A DNA stretch of 12,286 bases from Oscillospiraceae bacterium (GCA_017394565.1 JAFPXW010000100.1:1-12286); one strand, 5' to 3'. Shown: positions 1 to 7,508, counted from the first letter of the stretch. Program-made: numbers and translations. The notes: generated from the sequence alone by a model not told the origin.

Positions 1-2
1 AT

Positions 3-49
3 AAAAAAATTCCTCCTTTTCCGCAGGATATGACGCAGAAAAGAAGGAA
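3..49 (-). terminator. Intrinsic terminator / SD-sequestering hairpin of the riboswitch leader
   Basis: On the minus strand a 15-bp stem (arms 35-49 and 10-24, 10-nt loop) is followed directly by seven U residues (positions 9-3). Two pairs are G-U on the minus strand but would be C-A mismatches on the plus strand, so the hairpin is built for minus-strand RNA. It would end transcripts reading out of pfkA and forms the end of the THF riboswitch leader. Its 3' arm contains AGGAGG, a full Shine-Dalgarno sequence, so the same hairpin could also hide a ribosome binding site for a gene starting at the window edge. I see the structure directly; whether it works by termination, by SD masking or by both is open. 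Confidence 0.82.
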
Positions 50-50
50 A

Positions 51-74
51 GGGAGCCTGCACGCGCAGACTCCC
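51..74 (-). promoter_or_regulatory. Expression-platform hairpin between aptamer and terminator
   Basis: A 10-bp stem (74-65 with 60-51 in minus-strand reading) closes a 4-nt loop; one pair is G-U on the minus strand and a mismatch on the plus strand, again pointing to minus-strand RNA. A pyrimidine-rich tract follows (TTTCCTTCTTTT), so it could itself be a weak terminator. Its 5' arm (71-74) is also part of an alternative 8-bp helix with the aptamer 3' end (94-101), so the two cannot form together. It is best read as part of the switching region of the riboswitch. Confidence 0.6.
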
Positions 75-87
75 GCTTTTCTCAGGT

Positions 88-197
88 CATACGAAGCGGG
101 ATGCGAAACCTGCACCGCAAGGGTTTTACCCTTTTCGTCCCACCGGCAACTCCCCGTCCGACAGGCACTTAACGCGCAAGCTTCTACTCTGTGTATG
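88..197 (-). promoter_or_regulatory. Tetrahydrofolate (THF) riboswitch aptamer
   Basis: The minus strand carries the hallmark blocks of the THF (folT-type) riboswitch in order: AGAGTAG (192-186), GCGTTAAGTG (175-166), an L3 loop with GGGGAGTTG (155-147), ACGAA (137-133), GCGGTG (118-113) and GCATCCCGC (104-96). Helices fit the known fold. P1 is CATAC/GTATG (197-193 with 92-88) plus AG/CT, with an internal mismatch. P2 is 183-177 with 112-106. P3 is an 8-bp stem with three G-U pairs (165-158 with 146-139). P4 is AAGGG/CCCTT. L3 GGGA (154-151) can pair with TCCC (101-98), the long-range pseudoknot of the class. In known cases THF riboswitches control folate uptake (folT) or folate synthesis genes. 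The target lies off the left edge. The aptamer starts 27 nt after pfkA stops, so pfkA transcripts would run into it. Confidence 0.88.
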
Positions 198-224
198 GAT
201 TGCTCTATATTCAGCCGTTACTGA

Positions 225-1190
225 TTAATATGCAGTATCGACCAGAATATCGTACATATGATCAATGAAAGGCTTCTTCATTGCAAGACCTTCCTGCAGA
301 TCAATGTCATAAACCTTACCGTCCTTCATGCCGACGATGCGGTTGCCGATGCCCTCAGCCAGCAGTTCAACTGCATGGTAGCCCATTTCAGTTGCAACCA
401 CACGGTCACGGACTGTCGGTGCGCCGCCGCGCTGTACATGACCCAGGACGGTTGCTCTGGACTCGATGCCAGTCATTTCCTGGATCTCACGGGCGATATT
501 CTCCGTCTGACCAACGCCCTCTGCGACCACGATGATGAAGTGATGCTTGCCGCCCTTTTCATTCTTGGTCTTGGTCATCTTCGCAGCGATCGCGTTCAGA
601 TCATACGGGCGCTCCAGCGTGATGGCAGCCTCAGCGCCGGTTGCGATGGCAACGTTCACAGCGATGTAGCCTGCACGTCTGCCCATAACCTCAACTACGG
701 AGCAGCGGTCGTGGGACTGTGTGGTGTCGCGGAGCTTGTCGATCATCTCAACAGCTGTGTTCATGGCAGTATCATAACCGATGGTGTATTCAGTACACTG
801 GATATCATTGTCGATGGTGCCGGGAACGCCGATGCACGGGATCCCCAGGCTGGACAGATCGCCTGCGCCGCGGAAGGAACCGTCGCCGCCGATGACTACC
901 AGACCTTCAAGACCGATCTCGTCGCAGACAGCCTTGCCCTTCATCACGCCGTCCATATTACGGAACTCAGGGCATCTTGCGGTATACAGGAACGTACCGC
1001 CGCGCTGAATGATACCGGATACGGTTCTCGCGTTCATATCTACGAATTCACGGTTGAGCAGGCCGACATAACCTCTCTGGATGCCGACTACTTCCATGCC
1101 CTTAGAAAGAGCTGCACGAGTAACGGCTCTGACAGCCGCGTTCATACCCGGCGCATCGCCGCCGCTTGTCAAAACACCGATCTTTTTCAT
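225..1190 (-). CDS. pfkA: ATP-dependent 6-phosphofructokinase
   Basis: This is the committed glycolytic kinase, converting fructose-6-phosphate and ATP to fructose-1,6-bisphosphate in the cytosol. At 321 residues it matches the usual bacterial PfkA length. Visible motifs are GGDAPGMN (10-17), ARCPEFR (71-77, nucleotide contact), GGDGS (101-105), TIDND with the catalytic Asp127 (125-129), MGRRAG (169-174) and HVQRGG (251-256). The glycine in GGDGS, rather than the GGDD of PPi-dependent enzymes, indicates ATP use. The ATG is preceded by GGAG with a 10-nt spacer. The gene has its own strong promoter upstream (1241-1269) and follows dnaE by 117 nt. Downstream there is no separate terminator before the THF riboswitch. 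Its product is the known allosteric signal for HprK, encoded upstream in this window. No oddities in the coding sequence. Confidence 0.97.
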   Translation of the reverse strand: MKKIGVLTSGGDAPGMNAAVRAVTRAALSKGMEVVGIQRGYVGLLNREFVDMNARTVSGIIQRGGTFLYTARCPEFRNMDGVMKGKAVCDEIGLEGLVVIGGDGSFRGAGDLSSLGIPCIGVPGTIDNDIQCTEYTIGYDTAMNTAVEMIDKLRDTTQSHDRCSVVEVMGRRAGYIAVNVAIATGAEAAITLERPYDLNAIAAKMTKTKNEKGGKHHFIIVVAEGVGQTENIAREIQEMTGIESRATVLGHVQRGGAPTVRDRVVATEMGYHAVELLAEGIGNRIVGMKDGKVYDIDLQEGLAMKKPFIDHMYDILVDTAY

Positions 1191-1240
1191 AATCTACATT
1201 CTCCATTCTGCCTGTGGCAAAAATTAACCTTTACTTTTTT

Positions 1241-1269
1241 ATTTTACAACATTTCCGTCATTCTGTCAA
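1241..1269 (-). promoter_or_regulatory. Sigma-A type promoter of pfkA
   Basis: Reading the minus strand, TTGACA (1269-1264) is followed after exactly 17 nt by TAAAAT (1246-1241), giving a consensus -35, one mismatch in the -10 and ideal spacing. A start near 1234 would give a leader of roughly 43 nt containing a small TGCC/GGCA hairpin and then the GGAG ribosome binding site of pfkA. The element sits in an AT-rich 117-nt gap after dnaE, so pfkA can be transcribed independently of the upstream cluster. Confidence 0.85.
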
Positions 1270-1295
1270 GTCCTTTTTGTTAATTCTTTGACGGA
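1254..1295. repeat. Imperfect operator-like inverted repeat spanning the pfkA -35 box
   Basis: TCCGTCA (1254-1260) is repeated in inverted form as TGACGGA (1289-1295), with 28 nt between. One arm lies in the -35/-10 spacer and the other upstream of the -35 box of the pfkA promoter. This layout would suit a regulator that loops or bridges the promoter, but two 7-nt arms this far apart can occur by chance. It does not look like a dnaE terminator because no U tract follows. Confidence 0.25.
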
Positions 1296-1307
1296 TTCTA
1301 CTTATTT

Positions 1308-4300
1308 TTATGAATGTCTCCCGTTCGGCGGCTCGATCAGGCCGAGCTGTTCCGGCGGAAAAAGCGTGCAAATCTGTCTGAAGGCGTGTTCTGAAATATC
1401 CATAAACAGCGGTACTTTCGTAGTAGTGTAGGCTTTTCGCGGCACGACGTAAAGGACGATGCGTGTTTCACCGGGAAACGCCCGGCAAAGCTCCGGCAGC
1501 TGCTGAGCCGCCCGGATATCCTCCTGCCGCAGCAGCTTTACGCACAGAGCCATCTGGCGGAACATCTGCGGAAACTCCTCCTGCGCACGGATGCTCTCGC
1601 AGATGATCGTCACGCCGTCGTCCTTGTGGTTGACCTTGCCGGTCAGATATACGAGGCGTTCGCGTGTCAGGCGCCCAGCGGAATTTTCATAAAGCCGCGG
1701 AAAGACGACAGCTTCCATCGCCGAATGCTGATCCTCGATCGTGAGAAATGCCATGTCCTCGCCCTTTTTTGTCGTATAGCGTTTGATGCCCTGCAGGATG
1801 CAGAGCGTCCGGACCGGCGCACCTTCCGGAAGCGACGCGATCTCCTGCAAATGCTTGACGTGCAGAAGCTTGGCGGTCCAGTCGATGGCTTCGAGCGGAT
1901 GCCCGGAAATATACATTCCACAGGCTTCCTTCTCCAGTGCAAGCAGCTGTGTGAGCGCATATTCCTCCGCCGGAGGCACAGTGAGGTCGCCGGCTGTGGA
2001 CATTTCCGCTTCGCCGAATAAGCTCATCTGTCCCTCGATTGCCGGTGTTTCCGCACCGCTGACCTGATCCATGACGTCCTCATAGTACAGCAGCATCTGG
2101 CGGCGTGTGCAGTCGAGTCCGTCGAGTGCCCCGGCCTGGATCAGCGGCAGGAGCATTCGTTTGGTAAGTCCCTGCCCTGACATACGTCGGCAGAAATCCA
2201 CGAAACTGCGGTAATTGCCATTTTTCCGGCGTTCCAGATTGATCCGGTCAATGAGTCCCCTGCCGATGCCCTTGATCGCCTGCAAGCCGAACAGGAGCTT
2301 CCCGTCCTGATAGGAAAAACCGTAGCTTCCGGCATTCACATCCGGCGGGCAGACCGGGACGCCTGCTGCGCGGCATTCCTCGCGATATGCCAATAATTTG
2401 CTGCTGTCCTGCAAAACGCTCGTCATCAGTGCCGCCACGTAATCCCCGAAATAATGGCATTTCAGGTAAGCTGTCTGGTAGGCGACCAATGCATATGCGG
2501 CAGCATGGGACTTATTGAACGCATACGACGCGAAGCTCTCCATCTGGTCAAAGATTTGGTTTGCGATGTCCTCCGGGATCCCATTTGCGATGCAGCCGAC
2601 ACAGCCGTCCTTCGGATCGTCTGTTCCGTAAAGAAATACCTGGCGTTCGCGGATCATTTCCTCGTGCTTTTTCTTTGCCATGTTGCGGCGCACGATGTCA
2701 GCGCGTCCGTAGCTGTAGCCTGCGAGCTTCCGGCAGATCTCCATGACCTGCTCCTGGTAGACGATACAGCCGTAGGTGACGTTCAGGATGCTCTCCAGCA
2801 TGGGGTGCAGGTAGGTGATCTGCGCTGTTCCGTGCCGGTAGCGGATATACGTCCCGATGCTGTCCATCGGTCCTGGGCGGTACAGGGCCAGCGCGGCGAT
2901 GATGTCCTGCATATGCTCCGGTCTGAGCGCCATCAGGAAGCTGCGCATTCCGTCGCTTTCGAGCTGAAACACGCCCGACGTGTTCCCGTCGGCGATCAGC
3001 TTGTACACCGCCGGATCGTCAAGCGGGATGCGGCTGACGGAGAATTCCGGATCGTGCCGCCGGATGGAGCGTTCCGCTTCGTGGATGATCGTGAGGTTGC
3101 GCAGTCCGAGAAAATCCATTTTCAGGAGTCCCAGACGTTCCAGCACGGTCATGGTATACTGGGTGACGATGGTCTCGTCATTTTTTTGCAGCGGTACCAG
3201 GTCACTCAGCGGCGATGCGGCGATCACGACACCGGCGGCGTGTGTGCTGACGTGCCGCGGCATTCCCTCCACCTGGAGTGCCATATCGACCAGCGAATGT
3301 ACCTGGTCATTCGACTCATACAAGGCGTGCAGCTCCTTGCGGTCACGCAGGGAATCCGCAAGCGGCCGGAACGGATCGATCATTTTTGCAACAGTGTCGC
3401 AAATATTGTGCGGCACCGTCATGACACGCCCGACATCGCGGATGGCGGCACGGGCTTTCATCGTATCGAAAGCGATGATCTCCGCCACATGATCCGCGCC
3501 GTAACGCCTGGTGACGTATTCCTTGACTTTCGGACGGCCTTCGATGCAGAAGTCGATGTCAAAGTCCGGCATACTGACACGTTCCGGATTCAGGAAACGC
3601 TCGAACAGGAGCTGATTGGCGATCGGATCAATGCCGGTGATCCCGATGCAGTAGGCGCACAGGCTTCCGGCACCCGAACCTCGTCCCGGCCCGACCGGGA
3701 TATCCTGGCTTCTGGCATAGCGGATGAAATCCCAGACGATCAGAAAGTAATCCACGAACCCCATCTGCTCAATGACAGAAAGCTCGTATTGCAGCCGCTG
3801 CTGCACTTCCGGTGAGGGATGCTCGCCGTAACGCTTCTGCATCCCCTTCTGGCAGAGTGCACGGAAATATGCCGTGTTGTCGTTCACGCCCTCCTGTACA
3901 AAATGCGGCAGCTTCCGTTCACCGAAGCGAAATTCCACATTGCAGCGGTCTGCGATGCGCCGTGTGTTGGTCAGCGCCTCCGGAACGGCATGGAACAGCG
4001 ATTCCATCTCCGCAGTGCTTTTGAGGTAGAACTCATTCGTCGAAAAGCCCATGCCGTGGGGTTCGTCGATGGTTCGTCCGGTCTGCACAGCAAGCAGGAC
4101 CTTCTGCATCTGCGCATCGGATTTCTGCAAATAATGCGCATCGTTCGTCGCAGCAAGCGGAATGCCGGTTTCGCGCGAGATCCGCATCAGAAGCGGCAGA
4201 ACCTGGCGTTCCTCCGGGACACCGTGATTCTGGATCTCCAGGAAGAAATTGTCCCTGCCAAAAATGTCCTGATACTGCAATGCGGCACGTTTTGCGCCCT

Positions 4301-4769
4301 CATAGTCGCCGTCCAGCAGCAGGCGCGGGATCCAGCCGACAATGCACGCAGACAGGCAGATCAGCCCCTTGTGGTACTTCCGGAGCAGCTCCAGATCCAC
4401 GCGCGGCTTCTTGTAAAAGCCCTCGATATTCGACAGCGACACCAGCTTGACGAGATTCCGGTAGCCTTCCTCATTTTCACACAGCAGGATCAGGTGGTAG
4501 CTCTTGCCGTCGAGCGCCTGGTCGCGGTCAAAACGGGTACGCTGCGCCTGGTAGACCTCACAGCCGATGATCGGCTTGATACCGGCTTTTTTGGCTGCGT
4601 CGTAAAAAGCGACAGCGGCGTACAGATTCCCGTGATCGGTGACGGCGACCGCAGTCTGTCCGTGTGACCTGACCGTTTCGCAAAGCCCTTGCAGCCGGCA
4701 CGCGCCGTCGAGCAGACTGTACTCACTGTGAACGTGCAGATGGACAAATGCTTCAGCCTGCACCGCCAT
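1308..4769 (-). CDS. dnaE: DNA polymerase III subunit alpha, DnaE type
   Basis: Family C replicative DNA polymerase of 1153 residues from the chosen start, close to the normal DnaE length. The N-terminal PHP domain begins with HLHVHSEYS (10-18) and retains VTDHGN and NDAHY metal-site motifs. The palm carries GPGRGSGAG (about 360-368), PDFDIDFC (401-408) and KMDFLGL (about 550-556), supplying the three catalytic aspartates. The C-terminal part has a helix-hairpin-helix stretch (GIGRGLIDRI), GHPLE and an OB-fold with TKKGEDMAFLTIEDQ. In Firmicutes DnaE commonly works beside PolC in lagging-strand or primer extension; PolC is not in this window. The start is ambiguous. ATG 4769 directly abuts an AAAGGGGG sequence, leaving almost no spacer, while GTG 4763, two codons later, sits 6 nt from it. 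Either start overlaps the end of whiA (17 or 11 nt), suggesting translational coupling. Confidence 0.96.
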   Translation of the reverse strand: MAVQAEAFVHLHVHSEYSLLDGACRLQGLCETVRSHGQTAVAVTDHGNLYAAVAFYDAAKKAGIKPIIGCEVYQAQRTRFDRDQALDGKSYHLILLCENEEGYRNLVKLVSLSNIEGFYKKPRVDLELLRKYHKGLICLSACIVGWIPRLLLDGDYEGAKRAALQYQDIFGRDNFFLEIQNHGVPEERQVLPLLMRISRETGIPLAATNDAHYLQKSDAQMQKVLLAVQTGRTIDEPHGMGFSTNEFYLKSTAEMESLFHAVPEALTNTRRIADRCNVEFRFGERKLPHFVQEGVNDNTAYFRALCQKGMQKRYGEHPSPEVQQRLQYELSVIEQMGFVDYFLIVWDFIRYARSQDIPVGPGRGSGAGSLCAYCIGITGIDPIANQLLFERFLNPERVSMPDFDIDFCIEGRPKVKEYVTRRYGADHVAEIIAFDTMKARAAIRDVGRVMTVPHNICDTVAKMIDPFRPLADSLRDRKELHALYESNDQVHSLVDMALQVEGMPRHVSTHAAGVVIAASPLSDLVPLQKNDETIVTQYTMTVLERLGLLKMDFLGLRNLTIIHEAERSIRRHDPEFSVSRIPLDDPAVYKLIADGNTSGVFQLESDGMRSFLMALRPEHMQDIIAALALYRPGPMDSIGTYIRYRHGTAQITYLHPMLESILNVTYGCIVYQEQVMEICRKLAGYSYGRADIVRRNMAKKKHEEMIRERQVFLYGTDDPKDGCVGCIANGIPEDIANQIFDQMESFASYAFNKSHAAAYALVAYQTAYLKCHYFGDYVAALMTSVLQDSSKLLAYREECRAAGVPVCPPDVNAGSYGFSYQDGKLLFGLQAIKGIGRGLIDRINLERRKNGNYRSFVDFCRRMSGQGLTKRMLLPLIQAGALDGLDCTRRQMLLYYEDVMDQVSGAETPAIEGQMSLFGEAEMSTAGDLTVPPAEEYALTQLLALEKEACGMYISGHPLEAIDWTAKLLHVKHLQEIASLPEGAPVRTLCILQGIKRYTTKKGEDMAFLTIEDQHSAMEAVVFPRLYENSAGRLTRERLVYLTGKVNHKDDGVTIICESIRAQEEFPQMFRQMALCVKLLRQEDIRAAQQLPELCRAFPGETRIVLYVVPRKAYTTTKVPLFMDISEHAFRQICTLFPPEQLGLIEPPNGRHS

Positions 4770-5670
4770 CCCCCTTTCGATAACGCTCCGCAATGGCCGC
4801 AAGCCTACGGAATCGGTGGTTTACGCCGGAACGTCCGATCGGTTTCGAGAGCAGTTCCGAGAGTTCTGCCAGACTCAGATGCGGATTTTCGGTGCGCAGT
4901 TCCGCAAGCTCACGCAGTTCCGGTGACAACTCCTGCATCCCGTCGTGTTCGATGATGGTCTCGATGTCGCGGACCTGTTTCTCGGATGCGGAAATGACCT
5001 TGTCGATGTTCGCCATATCGCAGTTGTTCATGCGGTTCACGCGGTTCTTGACCTCCTTGTCGATCTGGATGTCGATGAGGTCCAGTGTACAGCGCTGTGC
5101 GCCGATAAAGGTCAGCAGATCGCCGATCTCCTCGTACATTTTCAGGTAAGCGGCATAGGCGTAGCGGCGTCGGATGACATTCGGGTGAACGCCGACGCTG
5201 TACAGCAGATCGCACAGATCCGTGCAGAGGGCTTCCGTGGGCGTTGTGAATTCGAGGTGATACTCTTTTTGCGGATCGGTGATGCTTCCGCACGTCAGGA
5301 ACACGCCGCCGAGGAACATTCCGATGCTGTTTGTCGGGAGATTGCGCATATCGATGCGGCGTTCCTCGTGAATGTGGAAACGATGCCGGATGGCAGTTAC
5401 ATATTCTTCGCCTGTGATGCGGTATATATGCAAAATATCGCCATTTTTTCGCGGCTTTGTTTCGATTTTCAGCGGAACGGATGCACCGAATACGGTTTTC
5501 ATCAGCACCGGAAAGACCGAATCAAAAACATCGCTCTCGCTTTTCAGAACGATCTCCTCGCGTGTGACAGTCCGTCCGAACAGCAGCATTCCGTACAGAC
5601 AGGCAAAGCGCTTGTCCTGATCGTTGATGGTATTCCGGATACATTCCCGAACGTTATGAGAAAATGACAT
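4753..5670 (-). CDS. whiA: DNA-binding protein WhiA
   Basis: WhiA is a conserved Gram-positive DNA-binding protein linked to sporulation in Streptomyces and to cell division and chromosome segregation in Bacillus. The 305-residue product fits the family. The start MSFS is typical. A LAGLIDADG homing-endonuclease-like core shows at FLGGVFLTCGSITDP (119-133) and YLKMYEEIGDLLTFIGA (175-191). NNCDMANIDKVISAS (215-229) precedes the C-terminal helix-turn-helix, which ends in KPIGRSGVNHRFRRL (276-290). The ATG is preceded by GGGGTGATC, matching the extended anti-SD. It follows rapZ by 55 nt and overlaps dnaE. The neighbour yvcK, usually between rapZ and whiA, is absent. Confidence 0.96.
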   Translation of the reverse strand: MSFSHNVRECIRNTINDQDKRFACLYGMLLFGRTVTREEIVLKSESDVFDSVFPVLMKTVFGASVPLKIETKPRKNGDILHIYRITGEEYVTAIRHRFHIHEERRIDMRNLPTNSIGMFLGGVFLTCGSITDPQKEYHLEFTTPTEALCTDLCDLLYSVGVHPNVIRRRYAYAAYLKMYEEIGDLLTFIGAQRCTLDLIDIQIDKEVKNRVNRMNNCDMANIDKVISASEKQVRDIETIIEHDGMQELSPELRELAELRTENPHLSLAELSELLSKPIGRSGVNHRFRRLAAIAERYRKGDGGAG

Positions 5671-5691
5671 GACAGATCACCCCAGATAACA

Positions 5692-5717
5692 CATACGCCG
5701 CCCGTAGGCGGTGTATG
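5692..5717 (-). repeat. Intergenic hairpin between rapZ and whiA
   Basis: Two 11-nt arms (5692-5702 and 5707-5717) form a GC-rich stem with a 4-nt loop. Ten of eleven pairs hold on the minus strand and the remaining one is C-A there (G-U on the plus strand). There is no following U tract on the minus strand, so it is not an intrinsic terminator for rapZ. It occupies most of the only sizeable gap in an otherwise tightly packed cluster. It could be an RNA processing or stability element, or a remnant of a rearrangement. Confidence 0.45.
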
Positions 5718-5725
5718 CGGTCGAT

Positions 5726-6583
5726 TTATTTTGCGATATCGCGGTGCAATTTGTGGACGCGGTAGCCCTTCTGCCGGATCGCTTCACCGGTCAGCTCCGC
5801 GAAGGTCACACTTCTGTGCTTGCCGCCCGTGCAGCCAAAGGCAACGACCAGCTGACTCTTGCCCTCTGCGATATACAGCGGTAGCAGAAATTCCAGCAGA
5901 TCCGTGACCTTCTGCAAAAGCTTCTGCGACTGCGGAAACTTCATCACATAATCCCGCACGATCTGCTCGCAGCCGGTATGGGTTTTCAACTCCGGAATAT
6001 AGTACGGATTCGGCACACAGCGCACGTCGAACACAAGGTCCGCTTCCGTCGAAACGCCGTACTTGAACCCGAACGACATGACCTTGATGAGCATAGAATC
6101 CGTCGTATTATCGAGGAAGATCTCGCGGATCTCCTCACCAAGCTGTGCAGTGCTCAGACGGGACGTTTCGATATAATAATCCGCGATCGCCTGCAGCGGC
6201 TGGAGCTGCTCACGTTCCAGCTGGATCGCCTCCGGGAGCGAGCTGCACCGTTCGGCAAGCGGATGACGGCGGCGTGTTTCCTTGTAACGGCGCAGCAGGA
6301 TCTCATCGGACGCTTCGGTGTAGATCACCTTCAGCTGTTCGTGAAGCTCGCTGCGAAGGGATTTGAGCGTTGTATACACATCCGCGAACATATCGCCGGT
6401 GCGGATATCGACGGCGATGGCGACTTTGTTCAGGCTGCCGCCTGTCTGATCGCAGATGTCCACGAATTTCGGGATCAGCAGCGGCGGCAGATTGTCGATG
6501 CAATAGAAACCGATGTCCTCCATCACACGCATGGCCGTCGATTTGCCCGATCCGGACATTCCTGTAATAATGACTAATTGCAT
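5726..6583 (-). CDS. rapZ: RNase adapter protein RapZ (YvcJ family nucleotide-binding protein)
   Basis: RapZ/YvcJ proteins bind and hydrolyse nucleotides. In E. coli RapZ steers RNase E to the small RNA GlmZ to control amino-sugar synthesis; in Bacillus YvcJ has a less defined role, so the RNase-adapter role is not assured here. The 285-residue product has a Walker A GMSGSGKS (8-15), DNLPP (30-34), and the family C-terminal signatures SFGFKYGVSTEADLVFDVR (170-188) and GCTGGKHRSV (250-259). The start is ATG 6583, five bases beyond the murB stop, with GGGAAGTGATG as ribosome binding site inside the murB end. An in-frame upstream extension to 6652 only runs through murB. Placement after murB fits a cell wall precursor theme. 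Confidence 0.95.
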   Translation of the reverse strand: MQLVIITGMSGSGKSTAMRVMEDIGFYCIDNLPPLLIPKFVDICDQTGGSLNKVAIAVDIRTGDMFADVYTTLKSLRSELHEQLKVIYTEASDEILLRRYKETRRRHPLAERCSSLPEAIQLEREQLQPLQAIADYYIETSRLSTAQLGEEIREIFLDNTTDSMLIKVMSFGFKYGVSTEADLVFDVRCVPNPYYIPELKTHTGCEQIVRDYVMKFPQSQKLLQKVTDLLEFLLPLYIAEGKSQLVVAFGCTGGKHRSVTFAELTGEAIRQKGYRVHKLHRDIAK

Positions 6584-6587
6584 ATCA

Positions 6588-7508
6588 TCACTTCCCTGCC
6601 GGATCGCCGAGTAGGATCGGCTCCAGCTCCAGCTTATAGCCTGTTTTTTCATTCACGATGCGTCTGACGTCCTTGCAGAGCTGCAGCACATCCGCGCAGG
6701 TCGCATTGTCACGGTTGATAACGAAGCCTGCGTGTTTTTCGCTGACCTGTGCGCCGCCGACGGAATAGCCCTTCAGACCGCACTGATCGATCAGCGCCGA
6801 GGCATAGTTCCCGACCGGACGCTTGAATGTGGAACCGGCACTGGGATAATTCAGCGGCTGCTTTTCATTGCGGCGTGCAAGAAAATCCTGCATTTTTGCG
6901 GTGATCTCAGCCTGATCGCCTGCTTCAAGCTGCATCGTGACTGTGAGAATGACGTTGTCCGTGTGATCTGTAAACCAGCTGTGCCGATAGGATAACTCCA
7001 GATCACACGCACGGCGTTCCCTGATCTCGCCATTTTTGTCCAGATAGGTGCAGGAGGTCACGATCTGGCTCATTTCGTAGTTGTAGGCACCGGCATTCAT
7101 AAAGAGTGCGCCGCCGATCGAGCCGGGGATACCGGAAAGTCCTTCCATGCCGGTTCTGCTGTGTTCTTCGGCAGTTTTGGCAGCCTTGACGAGTGTTGCG
7201 CCGGCTTCGCAGACCATGGTCCGGCTGTCCTCCATCCGGATAGCAGAAAAATCATTCCCGATATGCAGGATCAGACCACGATAGCCGGCATCGGAGGCCA
7301 GGATATTGCTGCCGCGTCCCAGCACATAGTATGGATAATGCTCTCCTCTGCAAAGGCGGACCAGCGCAGAAAGTGCATCGGTGGAATTGACCTCAGCCCA
7401 GAGATCGGCAGTTCCGCCGATGCGGAATGTCGTATGCTCTGACAGCGGCACATTCTCCAGCAGTTTCGTGCCGTAAGTATCACAAAGCTTTTGGAGTTTT
7501 TCTCTCAT
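6588..7508 (-). CDS. murB: UDP-N-acetylenolpyruvoylglucosamine reductase (MurB)
   Basis: MurB is the FAD-dependent cytosolic enzyme that reduces UDP-GlcNAc-enolpyruvate to UDP-MurNAc with NADPH, the second committed step of peptidoglycan synthesis. At 306 residues it has the compact type II form usual in Firmicutes. FAD-binding segments include VLGRGSNIL (62-70) and GIPGSIGGALFMNAGAY (126-142). YRHSWF (174-179) and PSAGSTFKRP (222-231), with the proton-donor Ser226, are followed by GLKGYSVGGAQVSEKHAGFV (244-263) and LELEPILLG (293-301) with the catalytic glutamate. The ATG follows AGGGGG at good spacing, 15 nt after the hprK stop, and the stop lies 4 nt before rapZ. It is almost certainly co-transcribed with hprK and rapZ. 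Confidence 0.97.
   Translation of the reverse strand: MREKLQKLCDTYGTKLLENVPLSEHTTFRIGGTADLWAEVNSTDALSALVRLCRGEHYPYYVLGRGSNILASDAGYRGLILHIGNDFSAIRMEDSRTMVCEAGATLVKAAKTAEEHSRTGMEGLSGIPGSIGGALFMNAGAYNYEMSQIVTSCTYLDKNGEIRERRACDLELSYRHSWFTDHTDNVILTVTMQLEAGDQAEITAKMQDFLARRNEKQPLNYPSAGSTFKRPVGNYASALIDQCGLKGYSVGGAQVSEKHAGFVINRDNATCADVLQLCKDVRRIVNEKTGYKLELEPILLGDPAGK

Noticed and set aside
30..224. 64-codon open frame on the plus strand
   Set aside because: It runs antisense through the THF riboswitch and terminator, whose conserved structure explains the sequence.
204..232. Possible own promoter for the riboswitch (TATAGA at 209-204, minus strand)
   Set aside because: The -10-like box is well placed for a start near 197, but no acceptable -35 sequence is seen at 16-19 nt; the evidence is too weak to annotate.
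258..1283. 341-codon open frame on the plus strand
   Set aside because: It lies antisense to pfkA, which has every family motif; the plus-strand product is Cys/His/Asp-rich with no recognisable domain, typical of a shadow frame in GC-rich coding DNA.
2454..3815. 453-codon open frame on the plus strand
   Set aside because: It is antisense to the catalytic part of dnaE and its protein has no recognisable motif; it has no ribosome binding site that stands out.
4945..5667. 240-codon open frame on the plus strand
   Set aside because: It is the antisense shadow of whiA, which is well supported by its conserved C-terminal helix-turn-helix.
6584..6652. N-terminal extension of the RapZ frame
   Set aside because: It overlaps the end of murB and lies before the Walker A region start usual for the family; ATG 6583 has a fitting ribosome binding site.
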